A stretch of DNA of 64,000 bases from Pelagibacteraceae bacterium AG-426-M19 (GTDB taxonomy: Bacteria; Pseudomonadota; Alphaproteobacteria; Pelagibacterales; Pelagibacteraceae): contig QCNW01000003.1 of the NCBI GenBank assembly GCA_003210025.1, positions 80,769 to 144,768 of the forward strand. The letters are read 5' to 3'. The stretch's first letter is position 1. Each line of letters opens with the position of its first letter. Shown piece by piece: positions 17,453 to 26,456 of this stretch. Both the position numbers and the translations under genes were made by a program. Under the pieces are notes generated by a model. It did no database searches. It was given only the letters and a program-made list of their open reading frames with translations, and was not told the origin of the DNA.

Positions 17453-19492
17453 ATGAATGATCACGAATATTTATTATCAAATATTCAGAATATTAAAGGT
17501 ATAGGGAAAAAAACAAGCCAATTATTTAAAAGGAAAAATATAAATACAATTTTTGATTTATTGTGGCATTTACCCACAAGTAAAATTGAAAATTCAAAAG
17601 TAACAAATGTTGGTGATATACAAATAGGTAAGTTACAAACGATTAAATTAACACCCCTAAAATATAATTTTCCTAGAATAAGACGATTGCCAAATAGAGT
17701 TGTGTGTCAAAGTAAAGATATAAAAATAGATTGCGTTTTCTTTAATTCATATGAAGGATATATAAAAAAAATCTTACCATTAAATACTGAAATAATAATA
17801 AGTGGAAAAATTAATTTTTTTAGAAATAAATATCAAATCACTAATCCTACTCAGGTTAAAGAAAGTAATGAAAATATCTTGGAGAATCAAAATAAATATA
17901 GTCTTACAGATGGTCTTACTATCAATAAATACAATATTATAATTAATGAAGTTTTAAAGGAATTGCCAGATTTAGATGAGTGGCTAAATGACAATATAAA
18001 GAAAAAATTTAATAATATTAAGTGGAAAGACGCAATCTTAAAAATTCACAGTCTAGATACGAAAGAAATTTTAAAATCCAAGTATTATAAAAGGTTAGTT
18101 TTTGACGAATTGTTTGCTCATTTTTTATTATCCTCAAGAATAAGAACTAAAATAAAAAAAATAAAGAAATCACAAAAAATTTTTAAAGATTGTAAGGAAA
18201 AATTGATTAAAGATTTAAATTTTAAATTAACAAATGATCAAGAAGCAGCAATAAAAATTATAAACGAAGATCTTAAATCAAAAAGTAGAATGTTTAGACT
18301 TTTACAAGGAGATGTTGGATCTGGGAAAACAATTGTATCAATGATAGCAGCAGTAAATTGTATAAATGCTGGATATCAAACAAGCTTTATGGTGCCTACT
18401 GAAATTCTAGCAAAGCAACATTTTTCTTTTGCTAAAAAACATCTTCCAAAAAATGTAAAAATTGAAATGTTAACTGGTAAGTCAAAATATGCTGATAGAA
18501 AGAAAATTTTAGAAAAACTTAAACTTGGTAAGATAGACTTTCTAATAGGAACACATGCGTTATTTCAAAAAAAAGTTGAATATAATAAATTGGGTTTAAT
18601 AATAATTGATGAACAACATAAATTTGGTGTTCGTCAGCGTAAAGAACTATCAGAAAAAGGTGGAAATAACTGTGATGTTCTAGTCATGTCCGCAACTCCA
18701 ATACCAAGAACAATGATGATGACGGTTTATGGTGATATGGATTTAACCTTAATAAAAGAAAAACCAAAAAATAGAAAAAAAATAGTCACATACAGCAAGT
18801 TAGAAGATAAAATATCCGAAATTATTAGATTTGTTAAAAAAGAAATTTCTAATAAAAATCAAATTTTCTGGGTGTGTCCTTTGATAAAAGAATCAAAAAA
18901 AGTTGAACAACAATCTGTTGTAAATAAATTTAAGTATTTAGAAAAATATTTTAAAAATAGAATTGGGTTAATTCACGGCTCTCTTGATAAGGATGAAAGG
19001 AATAATATTTTAAATAATTTCTTAGATAGAAAGTTGGACATATTGGTTTCAACAACTGTTATAGAAGTAGGAATTGATTTTCCTAATGCTAACGTAATAG
19101 TTATAGAAAATGCTGATAAGTATGGTTTATCTCAGTTGCATCAGCTAAGAGGACGTGTTGGACGTGGTAGTAAGGAGTCTTATTGTATTTTGATGTTTAA
19201 ATCATCGCTAAGTGAAAATGCAAAAAAAAGAATTAATATTCTAAAAAGTTCAGATGATGGTTTTATCATTTCAGAGGAAGATATGAAATTACGTGGATAT
19301 GGAGATTTGCTAGGATTTAAGCAAAGTGGAATAAAAAATTTTAGATTAGCTGATCCCATATTAAATGAAGATTTATTTTTACTTGCCGAGGCAGAAGTAA
19401 AAAGATTGGAAATGAAAGGAGATAATTTCAGCAAATATAATAAATTATTAAAATTATACGATCGAGCTTCAATAATTAACGAAATTTCTTAA
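17453..19492 (+). CDS. recG: ATP-dependent DNA helicase RecG
   Basis: The 679-residue protein has an N-terminal wedge/OB region and helicase motifs: Walker A GDVGSGKT near residue 285, motif II DEQH in IIDEQHKFG, and motif III SATPIPRT. Motif VI is QLRGRVGR, and the RecG C-terminal block (EEDMKLRGYGDLLG) follows. It remodels stalled replication forks and Holliday junctions. The stop overlaps the convergent DUF502 gene by 4 bp. Confidence 0.96.
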   Translation: MNDHEYLLSNIQNIKGIGKKTSQLFKRKNINTIFDLLWHLPTSKIENSKVTNVGDIQIGKLQTIKLTPLKYNFPRIRRLPNRVVCQSKDIKIDCVFFNSYEGYIKKILPLNTEIIISGKINFFRNKYQITNPTQVKESNENILENQNKYSLTDGLTINKYNIIINEVLKELPDLDEWLNDNIKKKFNNIKWKDAILKIHSLDTKEILKSKYYKRLVFDELFAHFLLSSRIRTKIKKIKKSQKIFKDCKEKLIKDLNFKLTNDQEAAIKIINEDLKSKSRMFRLLQGDVGSGKTIVSMIAAVNCINAGYQTSFMVPTEILAKQHFSFAKKHLPKNVKIEMLTGKSKYADRKKILEKLKLGKIDFLIGTHALFQKKVEYNKLGLIIIDEQHKFGVRQRKELSEKGGNNCDVLVMSATPIPRTMMMTVYGDMDLTLIKEKPKNRKKIVTYSKLEDKISEIIRFVKKEISNKNQIFWVCPLIKESKKVEQQSVVNKFKYLEKYFKNRIGLIHGSLDKDERNNILNNFLDRKLDILVSTTVIEVGIDFPNANVIVIENADKYGLSQLHQLRGRVGRGSKESYCILMFKSSLSENAKKRINILKSSDDGFIISEEDMKLRGYGDLLGFKQSGIKNFRLADPILNEDLFLLAEAEVKRLEMKGDNFSKYNKLLKLYDRASIINEIS

Positions 19493-20112
19493 ATTTTTTT
19501 TGGATCTGAAGTACCGGCTGAAACAATAAATTTAGATGCTTCTTCAAATGTCATGTCCAAATAAATAACTTCATCTTTAGGGAACATTAATAAAAATCCA
19601 CTTGTAGGATTTGGTGTTGTTGGAACAAATACATTAATAAGATTTGTGTTTGTTTTTTTTGATATTTCACCATCGTTTTCTCTGGTCGCAAATCCCACTG
19701 CCCAACTACCTTTTCTAGGATACTCAACTAAGACTACACTTTTTTTAGATCCTTTTTTTGGTGCTAATGTTTCTGTCATTTGGCCAATTGCCGAATATAT
19801 TGTTCTTAGAATTGGTATTCTTTTTAATATATCATTAAATATTTTAAGTATTTTTTTTCCGATAAATGAAAGAGATAAACTTCCAATTATTGTAATAAAA
19901 ATTATAGCTAATAATATTTCCAAACCAGGTATTGCAAAAGGTAAATAGCTATTTGGATTTAATTCATTTGGTATTAATTTTGACGATATAGATATAAAAA
20001 ATCTAGTTAAATATAATGTGATTCCTATTGGAACAAGAACAACTATTCCTGCTATAAAATAGTTTCTAAGTCTTCCAAGAATTGAAATGCCTTTTCTTTT
20101 TAATTTTGCCAT
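19489..20112 (-). CDS. DUF502 family membrane protein
   Basis: The 207-residue protein has two hydrophobic spans (about 17-40 and 58-80). The DUF502 hallmarks follow: RIPILRTIYSAIGQM, KKSVVLVEYPRKGSWAVGFATR and VFVPTTPNPTSGFLL. The family is widespread in proteobacteria and some plants and has no proven biochemical role. It is convergent with recG. Confidence 0.9.
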   Translation of the reverse strand: MAKLKRKGISILGRLRNYFIAGIVVLVPIGITLYLTRFFISISSKLIPNELNPNSYLPFAIPGLEILLAIIFITIIGSLSLSFIGKKILKIFNDILKRIPILRTIYSAIGQMTETLAPKKGSKKSVVLVEYPRKGSWAVGFATRENDGEISKKTNTNLINVFVPTTPNPTSGFLLMFPKDEVIYLDMTFEEASKFIVSAGTSDPKKI

Positions 20113-20115
20113 AAA

Positions 20116-20193
20116 TTAACTGTAACTTGCATATAAAACAAATATGACTGCCAGTATAAAAAGTAATATTAAAATTTTGTTATTAAGTATCAT
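20116..20193 (-). CDS. Possible 25-residue single-helix membrane peptide
   Basis: An ATG at 20193 opens a 26-codon frame ending TAA 20118-20116. It encodes MILNNKILILLFILAVIFVL plus YASYS: a short polar start, about 17 hydrophobic residues and a polar tail. It sits 3 bp upstream of the DUF502 start on the same strand. No convincing ribosome site is visible, and AT-rich DNA yields hydrophobic frames by chance, so this is a weak call. Confidence 0.3.
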   Translation of the reverse strand: MILNNKILILLFILAVIFVLYASYS

Positions 20194-20235
20194 ATAAATT
20201 TTTTTAAAAAAGGTGTAATATAATAATTAAAAAAA

Positions 20236-21057
20236 GTGAATAGAAGAAATTTCATACATTTATTTGGTTGTAGTTGCTTATCTTTTGGCCTTTCTGCATG
20301 CGGTAGTGCACCGATAACAGATCGAAAACAACTAAAATTAATTCCCGAATCTAACCTTAATGCGCAAGCTGCTAGACTTTATGAGAAAGTGAAAGAAAAA
20401 GAAAATTTAAGTGATGACACAAAAACATTAAATCTTATTAAAGAAATAGGTTCTAAGATTGAAAATTCAATATCAGAGTACTTTGATCGAAATAATATAC
20501 CTGACCCAACTGTAAATTTTGACTGGGAGTATATACTTATTGATAAAAAAAAAGTTAAAAATGCCTGGTGTATGCCTGGAGGTAAAATTGCTGTTTATAC
20601 TGGTCTATTAGATATAACTAAAAATGAAGATGGATTGGCAGCTGTAATGGGTCATGAAATAGCACATGCAGTTGCAAAACATTCAGTAGAAAGAGCAAGT
20701 AGAGGTGTTTTGTTAAATACCAGTACGGCAATTTTAGATATAGCAACAAAAGGAGCGGTTTCAAATATTAATAAAACAACCGGGATGAATGCAGTTGGTT
20801 TATTATCACAAATAGGAATTATGAATCCTTTTAATAGAAAACAAGAGAGTGAAGCTGATTATCTAGGATTAATTTTTGCATCTTTATCTGGTTATGATAT
20901 TAGGGAAACAATTAAAGTTTGGGAGAGAATGAAAGAAGCTAAAAAAGGTAAAGAACCACCAGAATTTATGTCTACTCACCCATCTTCAACAAATAGAATT
21001 AACAATATTACAAATTGGATAAACGAAATTATTATTAAATATCCACCTATTGCATAA
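20236..21057 (+). CDS. M48-family metalloprotease lipoprotein
   Basis: The 273-residue protein starts at GTG 20236; no upstream ATG gives a better start. The leader ends in a lipobox (GLSACGS, Cys 22). The zinc site HEIAHAVAKH and the downstream third ligand in ESEADYLGLI are present, followed by the THPSSTNRI segment of this family. It resembles the Oma1/LoiP/YcaL-like envelope M48 proteases involved in quality control of membrane proteins. It ends 1 bp before the convergent tRNA-Lys. Confidence 0.9.
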   Translation: MNRRNFIHLFGCSCLSFGLSACGSAPITDRKQLKLIPESNLNAQAARLYEKVKEKENLSDDTKTLNLIKEIGSKIENSISEYFDRNNIPDPTVNFDWEYILIDKKKVKNAWCMPGGKIAVYTGLLDITKNEDGLAAVMGHEIAHAVAKHSVERASRGVLLNTSTAILDIATKGAVSNINKTTGMNAVGLLSQIGIMNPFNRKQESEADYLGLIFASLSGYDIRETIKVWERMKEAKKGKEPPEFMSTHPSSTNRINNITNWINEIIIKYPPIA

Positions 21058-21058
21058 G

Positions 21059-21134
<76 letters not shown>

Positions 21135-21183
21135 AAAAAGCGTTTTTTATATTGATTTTTTTTTATTAATCAATGTTAAAAAT

Positions 21184-22296
21184 TTACAATTTATTGATGT
21201 ACTTGTCGTGAAATTCATCAAAAGTACCTTGTTTTATATTGTCTCTGATGTTTCTCATTAAATCTTGATAAAAGTTGATGTTATTAAGGGTTAGAATCAT
21301 TGAAGCCAACATTTCATTAGTATTAAATAAATGATTTAAATAATTCTTGGAATATTTATTAAGATTGAATTTTGAGACATTTTTGTCCAGAGGATTATTA
21401 TCATTTTTATATTTTGAATTTCTAATTTGAATTTGTCCTTCCCAAGTAAAAGCTAAACCAGTTCTTCCAGATCTTGTGGGCATTACGCAATCAAACATAT
21501 CAACACCCCTCTTAACTGCTCCGAGTATATCAGATGGAGTGCCAACACCCATTAAATATCTTGGTTTATCTTTAGGCATATGATCTTTTATTCCATCTAG
21601 AACGTTAAACATTTCATCTTGTGTTTCCCCAACTGCCAATCCTCCAAGGGCATACCCATTAAATCCAATGTCAATAAGGTTATTTAAAGATTTTATTCTT
21701 AGATCGTTAAATAATCCACCTTGCACTATTCCAAATAAACCTTTGTGATCATTTATTCCAAATGCATCTTTTGATCTTTTTGCCCACTCTGATGATAATT
21801 CCATTGATTTTTTAATTTTATCATAGTCTTTAGTATTTTTAGGGCATTCATCCATAACCATCACTATGTCTGAATTCAAACCTTTTTGAATTCTTATACT
21901 TTCTTCAGGACTTAAAATAAAAGTTTTACCATCTATATGTGATTGAAAAATTGCACCCTTGTCTCTATCAATTTTATTTAATTTCGATAGAGACATTACT
22001 TGAAAACCACCTGAATCAGTTAAAATTGGTAGATCACAATTCATGAATTCATGAAGTCCTCCAACACTTTCAATTCTTTCAACACCAGGTCTTATCATTA
22101 AATGATATGTATTTGATAAAATTATCTCGCTACCTGTTTTTTTTATATCTTCTAAAAAAACACCTTTAACAGTTGCTTGAGTACCAACTGGCATAAATGC
22201 AGGAGTGTTTATATTGCCTCTATGAGTATCTATAATTCCTACTCTTGCATAATTTTGAGTATGATGAACATTAAAATTGAAATCTTTTAATGACAT
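21184..22296 (-). CDS. tgt: tRNA-guanine transglycosylase lacking the usual zinc cysteines
   Basis: The 370-residue protein has the Tgt active-site landmarks: D93 in LTDSGGFQVMSL, the GGLAVGE loop (residues 218-224), and the nucleophile D269 in MFDCVMPTRSGRTG. It exchanges guanine for a queuosine precursor at the wobble base of Asp, Asn, His and Tyr tRNAs. The C-terminal zinc site normally reads CxCxxC about 35 residues after the nucleophile. Here the aligned positions are Val307, Lys309 and Leu312 (NVSKFNL). Flanking residues (NPLD before, YSKNYLNHL after, with His322) are conserved, so a frameshift is excluded. The fold may be zinc-free. It lies downstream of the ppi gene in a conserved order. 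Confidence 0.94.
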   Translation of the reverse strand: MSLKDFNFNVHHTQNYARVGIIDTHRGNINTPAFMPVGTQATVKGVFLEDIKKTGSEIILSNTYHLMIRPGVERIESVGGLHEFMNCDLPILTDSGGFQVMSLSKLNKIDRDKGAIFQSHIDGKTFILSPEESIRIQKGLNSDIVMVMDECPKNTKDYDKIKKSMELSSEWAKRSKDAFGINDHKGLFGIVQGGLFNDLRIKSLNNLIDIGFNGYALGGLAVGETQDEMFNVLDGIKDHMPKDKPRYLMGVGTPSDILGAVKRGVDMFDCVMPTRSGRTGLAFTWEGQIQIRNSKYKNDNNPLDKNVSKFNLNKYSKNYLNHLFNTNEMLASMILTLNNINFYQDLMRNIRDNIKQGTFDEFHDKYINKL

Positions 22297-22307
22297 TCAT
22301 TATTTAA

Positions 22308-22865
22308 TTATTGAGATTTAAAACTAATAATTTTATCTGGATTTGAAACTGCTCCGTTATCACCATCACCTTTTGTAATCATATCAACAAATTCCATTCC
22401 TTCTATTACTTTTCCAAAAACAGTATATTGTCTATCTAGGAAAGGTGCTGGTTTAAAACATATAAAAAATTGACTATTGGCGCTATTAGGATCTGATGAT
22501 CTTGCCATAGAGACAGTACCTCTATCATGAGGAAGATCATTAAATTCTTGATTTAAATCTGGTAAATCAGATCCACCAATACCTGCTCGTCTTAAATCGA
22601 AATCCTTAGAAGATGAATTTCCAAATTTTACATCACCTGTTTGAGCCATAAACCCATCGATTACTCTGTGAAAAACAACATTATCGTATTGTCCTGAATC
22701 TGCTAACTCTTGAATTCTTTTGACATGATTTGGGGCAACGTCAGGATACATTTCAATTTTTACATCGCCATCTTTTAATTTTAAAATCATTATATTCTCC
22801 TTTGCTATTAAATTTGTTGATAAAAAAATAAAAAAAATAATTAAAATATTTAAAAATTTATTCAT
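22308..22865 (-). CDS. Exported cyclophilin-type peptidyl-prolyl isomerase
   Basis: The 185-residue protein has a signal-like N-terminus (residues 1-20) and a compact cyclophilin domain: VVFHRVIDGFMAQTGD (catalytic Arg), SMARSSDPNSANSQFFIC and FLDRQYTVFGKV. It accelerates proline cis-trans isomerisation in the periplasm. It overlaps coaD by 8 bp, and the gyrA-coaD-ppi-tgt order is typical of alphaproteobacteria. Confidence 0.93.
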   Translation of the reverse strand: MNKFLNILIIFFIFLSTNLIAKENIMILKLKDGDVKIEMYPDVAPNHVKRIQELADSGQYDNVVFHRVIDGFMAQTGDVKFGNSSSKDFDLRRAGIGGSDLPDLNQEFNDLPHDRGTVSMARSSDPNSANSQFFICFKPAPFLDRQYTVFGKVIEGMEFVDMITKGDGDNGAVSNPDKIISFKSQ

Positions 22866-23352
22866 AAACCTCTTTCAATGATTTAATTGTACTTTTGGTC
22901 GTAAATTTTTTCAAATCACCATTATGTTGAGCGATTTCTTTAACAAACCTAGATGATATTATTTGATTTTCAACATCTGACATTAAAAAAATTGTCTCAA
23001 CTTGATTATTAAGTTTTCTATTCATTCCAGCAAGTTGGAATTCGTACTCAAAATCAGAAACAGCTCTTAAGCCTCTTAAGATTATATTTGATTTATATTT
23101 TTTACAAAGGTCTGTTGTCAAAGTATTAAATTTTATAACATCAAGCTTATTCTTTTTAAATTTCAGATCTTTATAAAGAGCTCTTTTAACAATTTCTATT
23201 CTTTCATCTAATGAAAATAGGAAGTTTTTCTGATTTCCATCTGAAATACCAACAATTACTTTATCTACTATCTTAAGTGATTTTTTAATGACATCTATAT
23301 GGCCAAAAGTAATTGGATCAAAAGTACCTGGATAGATAGCTATATTTTTCAT
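22858..23352 (-). CDS. coaD: Phosphopantetheine adenylyltransferase
   Basis: The 164-residue nucleotidyltransferase has YPGTFDPITFGHIDVI (the T/HxGH motif), ILRGLRAVSDFEYE and the ISSRFVKEIA motif near the end. It transfers AMP to 4'-phosphopantetheine, the penultimate step of coenzyme A synthesis. The start overlaps the gyrA stop by 1 bp. Confidence 0.96.
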   Translation of the reverse strand: MKNIAIYPGTFDPITFGHIDVIKKSLKIVDKVIVGISDGNQKNFLFSLDERIEIVKRALYKDLKFKKNKLDVIKFNTLTTDLCKKYKSNIILRGLRAVSDFEYEFQLAGMNRKLNNQVETIFLMSDVENQIISSRFVKEIAQHNGDLKKFTTKSTIKSLKEVYE

Positions 23353-25925
23353 TAAATGAGATTATCATCTAATTTAATAGCGGAAACTACTTTTTCATCA
23401 CCAGTCAGTTTAATTATTCTAACACCTTGTGTATTACGACCAGCTATTCTTATTTCTTTAACAGCTGTTCTTATTACTCTACCTTTATTTGTAGAAATTA
23501 ATATTTGATCTCCTTCAAAAACAGGAAAAGATGAAGAAACATTCCCGTTTCTTTGTGAATTTACAATACCAATAATTCCCTTTCCTCCTCTATTTGTAAC
23601 TCTATAATCATAGTGAGATGTTCTCTTACCATAACCATTCTCTGTAATAGACAGAATGAACTTTTCTTTAGCTTTAATTTCTGATTTATGATCCTTAGTT
23701 TTTGCTTTCTTATTTGAGTCATGATCAATAATAGACAGAGATACAATAGTATCATTTTCTGCTAAATTGATACCTCTTATACCTTTTGATGATCTACCTT
23801 TGAAAACTCTAAGTTTTTTTGACTCAAACCTTATGCATTTTCCTAATTTAGTACTTAAAATTATATCCTGATCATCTCTACAAATTTTAACACCAATAAT
23901 TTTATCATTACCGTCAAGTTTCATTGCAATTTTACCTGAAGCATTAATTGAGGTAAAATCTTCAAGATTATTCTTTCTAATTTTTCCTTCACTTGTTGCA
24001 AAAATTATATGCATGTCTTTTGTATCAACATCACTATCTGGAAATGGCATAATTGAACTAATTGATTGATGATTTTTTAGAGGAAGAATATTAAATAAAG
24101 ACTTACCTTTTGATGCAGCTGATCCTTCCGGAATTTTCCAAGCTTTAACTTTATATGCTAATCCTTCTGTAGAGAAAAATAGTACAGATGTGTGAGTGTT
24201 TACCGATAATGTTTGTACTACAGAATCTTCATCTCTTGTCTTAATTCCAGTTTTGCCTTTACCACCTCTTTTTTGCTGTTTAACATTACTTAAAGCGCCT
24301 CTTTTAATGTATCCTTGTAAAGTAATTGTAATTATTACAGACTCTTTTTGAATAGTTTCTTCAATATTATAGTTTAATACAGCATCTATAATCTGCGTTC
24401 TTCTCGGAGATGAGAATTTCTCTTTAATTTGAGATAACTCATTACTTATTACTTTTAATAGTTCAGTTTTAGAATTTATTATTTTTTTATACTTTGTAAT
24501 CAATTCAGATAATTTTTTTATTTCGTCTTCAATTTCATTAATTCCAAGGGCAGTTAATTTTTGTAATCTAAGTTCTAGTATTGATGTAACTTGAGTTTCA
24601 GATAAATTATATGATCCTTTATAATTTTTACTATCAACTAATTTAATTAATTTTGCAGATTTTGTTATTTTCCATTTAGTTTTTATAAGAGTATTTTTTG
24701 CTTCTTCTGGATTTTTTGAAGATCTAATAATTTTAATTACTTTATCGATATTTTCTGCACTAACAGATAAACCAAGTAAGACATGAACACGATCTTCGGC
24801 TTTTTTTAAATCATATTTAGTTTTTTTAATGACTACATCTTCTCTAAATTTTAAAAAGTTCTCTAAAAAATCTTTTAATGAACATGTTTTAGGCTTATTA
24901 TCAACAATGGCTAATGAATTAAAACCAAACGAGGTTTCAATGGATGTATATTTATAAAGTTGTCTTTTGATTGTCTCGGGCTCAACGCTTTTTCTTAGAT
25001 CGATTGCAACTCTTATACCTTCTCTATTAGATTCATCTCTAATGTCACTTATACCCTCGATTTTTTTGTCTCTAACCAATTCTGCAATTTTTTCATTTAA
25101 GTTAGATTTGTTTACTTGATAAGGTATTGAAGTAATTACTAATCTATCTTTACCATTTTTAAGATTTTCTACATTTATCTCACCTCTAATTTTAAAAGAA
25201 CCTCTGCCAGTTTTGTATCCTTCTCGAATAATATCTTTACCAATAATAACTCCACCAGTTGGAAAATCAGGGCCAGGTATATGCTTCATTAACTCTTTAA
25301 CTTTAATATCTTTATTTTTTATAAGCGCTAAAGTTCCATCAATAATTTCACCAAGATTATGTGGTGGTATACTAGTAGCCATACCAACAGCGATACCTCC
25401 GGCTCCATTTACCAAAAGATTAGGATATTGAGCAGGCAATACTGTGGGTTCTTGCTCAGTTTCGTCGTAGTTACTTTTAAATGAGACAGTATTTTTTTCT
25501 ATATCATCAATCAAAAATTGAGATATTTTTGCAAGTTTTGTTTCTGTATACCTCATTGCTGCAGGTGGATCACCATCAATTGAACCAAAATTGCCCTGAC
25601 CATCAATTAAAGGAACACTCATTGAAAAATCTTGAACCATTCTAACCAAGGCATCATACACAGCTTGATCACCATGCGGATGATATTTACCAATTACGTC
25701 TCCAACAATTCTTGCAGATTTTCTAAATTGTTTTGACCAATCAAAACCACCTTTGTGCATTGCATATAAAATTCTTCTGTGAACAGGTTTAAGACCGTCT
25801 CTTATGTCGGGTAATGCCCTACTAATTATTACGCTCATGGCGTAAGATAAATATGATGAACTCATTTCATCATACATTGAAATTGGTTTGATATTTAAAT
25901 CCTTAGTTACTTCGTTTTTTTGCAT
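23352..25925 (-). CDS. gyrA: DNA gyrase subunit A
   Basis: The 857-residue protein has a catalytic tyrosine in [10 protein letters not shown], the GyrA box QKRGGKG and six C-terminal beta-pinwheel repeats. It cleaves and rejoins DNA to introduce negative supercoils with GyrB. In the quinolone-binding loop the sequence is [11 protein letters not shown]: the position equivalent to E. coli Ser83 is Gln, while the Asp87 equivalent is retained. It follows ssb by 4 bp. Confidence 0.97.
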   Translation of the reverse strand: MQKNEVTKDLNIKPISMYDEMSSSYLSYAMSVIISRALPDIRDGLKPVHRRILYAMHKGGFDWSKQFRKSARIVGDVIGKYHPHGDQAVYDALVRMVQDFSMSVPLIDGQGNFGSIDGDPPAAMRYTETKLAKISQFLIDDIEKNTVSFKSNYDETEQEPTVLPAQYPNLLVNGAGGIAVGMATSIPPHNLGEIIDGTLALIKNKDIKVKELMKHIPGPDFPTGGVIIGKDIIREGYKTGRGSFKIRGEINVENLKNGKDRLVITSIPYQVNKSNLNEKIAELVRDKKIEGISDIRDESNREGIRVAIDLRKSVEPETIKRQLYKYTSIETSFGFNSLAIVDNKPKTCSLKDFLENFLKFREDVVIKKTKYDLKKAEDRVHVLLGLSVSAENIDKVIKIIRSSKNPEEAKNTLIKTKWKITKSAKLIKLVDSKNYKGSYNLSETQVTSILELRLQKLTALGINEIEDEIKKLSELITKYKKIINSKTELLKVISNELSQIKEKFSSPRRTQIIDAVLNYNIEETIQKESVIITITLQGYIKRGALSNVKQQKRGGKGKTGIKTRDEDSVVQTLSVNTHTSVLFFSTEGLAYKVKAWKIPEGSAASKGKSLFNILPLKNHQSISSIMPFPDSDVDTKDMHIIFATSEGKIRKNNLEDFTSINASGKIAMKLDGNDKIIGVKICRDDQDIILSTKLGKCIRFESKKLRVFKGRSSKGIRGINLAENDTIVSLSIIDHDSNKKAKTKDHKSEIKAKEKFILSITENGYGKRTSHYDYRVTNRGGKGIIGIVNSQRNGNVSSSFPVFEGDQILISTNKGRVIRTAVKEIRIAGRNTQGVRIIKLTGDEKVVSAIKLDDNLI

Positions 25926-25929
25926 TTAT

Positions 25930-26376
25930 TTAGAAAGGGATATCATCGTCTAACTCGTTTTGAGCCATAGAACTATCATCAAAACTCTGTTTGTTATCTT
26001 GAGATGGAATTGAATTTTGATTTCCCCCACCTAACATTGTTAATGATGAATTGTATCCTTGAATTAAAATTTCAGTAGAATATTTATCCTGACCTGATTG
26101 TTCATCTTTCCATTTTCTAGTAGTCAGTTGTCCTTCAACGTATACTTGTGCTCCTTTTTTTAAATATTGTTGAACTACATTTACTAGTCCTTCATTGAAA
26201 ACAACTACTCTATGCCATTCTGTTTTTTCCTTTTTTTCACCGGTATTTTTATCTTTCCATGATTGACTAGTAGCTAGGCTTAATCTTGCTACACTTTTAC
26301 CGTTAACCATTTGTTTAACTTCTGGATCTGCGCCTAATCGACCGATTAAAAGTACTTTATTTAAGCTTCCTGCCAT
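25930..26376 (-). CDS. ssb: Single-stranded DNA-binding protein
   Basis: The 148-residue protein has an OB fold ([37 protein letters not shown]), a polar linker, and the acidic C-terminal tip DDDIPF that recruits repair and replication partners. It is divergent from uvrA across 80 bp, the widespread uvrA/ssb arrangement often controlled by LexA. I see no convincing LexA box in the gap. Confidence 0.96.
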   Translation of the reverse strand: MAGSLNKVLLIGRLGADPEVKQMVNGKSVARLSLATSQSWKDKNTGEKKEKTEWHRVVVFNEGLVNVVQQYLKKGAQVYVEGQLTTRKWKDEQSGQDKYSTEILIQGYNSSLTMLGGGNQNSIPSQDNKQSFDDSSMAQNELDDDIPF

Positions 26377-26456
26377 AATATTTATATATTTGAAATGTTA
26401 TTTATAACATTAATAAGCTTGAATATTAATTTTATTAATCTAAAGCAACTAAAATT

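Noticed and set aside
21151..21174. Terminator hairpin between tgt and tRNA-Lys
   Set aside because: The 7-bp stem is almost all A-T with a 10-nt loop, and such inverted repeats arise by chance in this composition.
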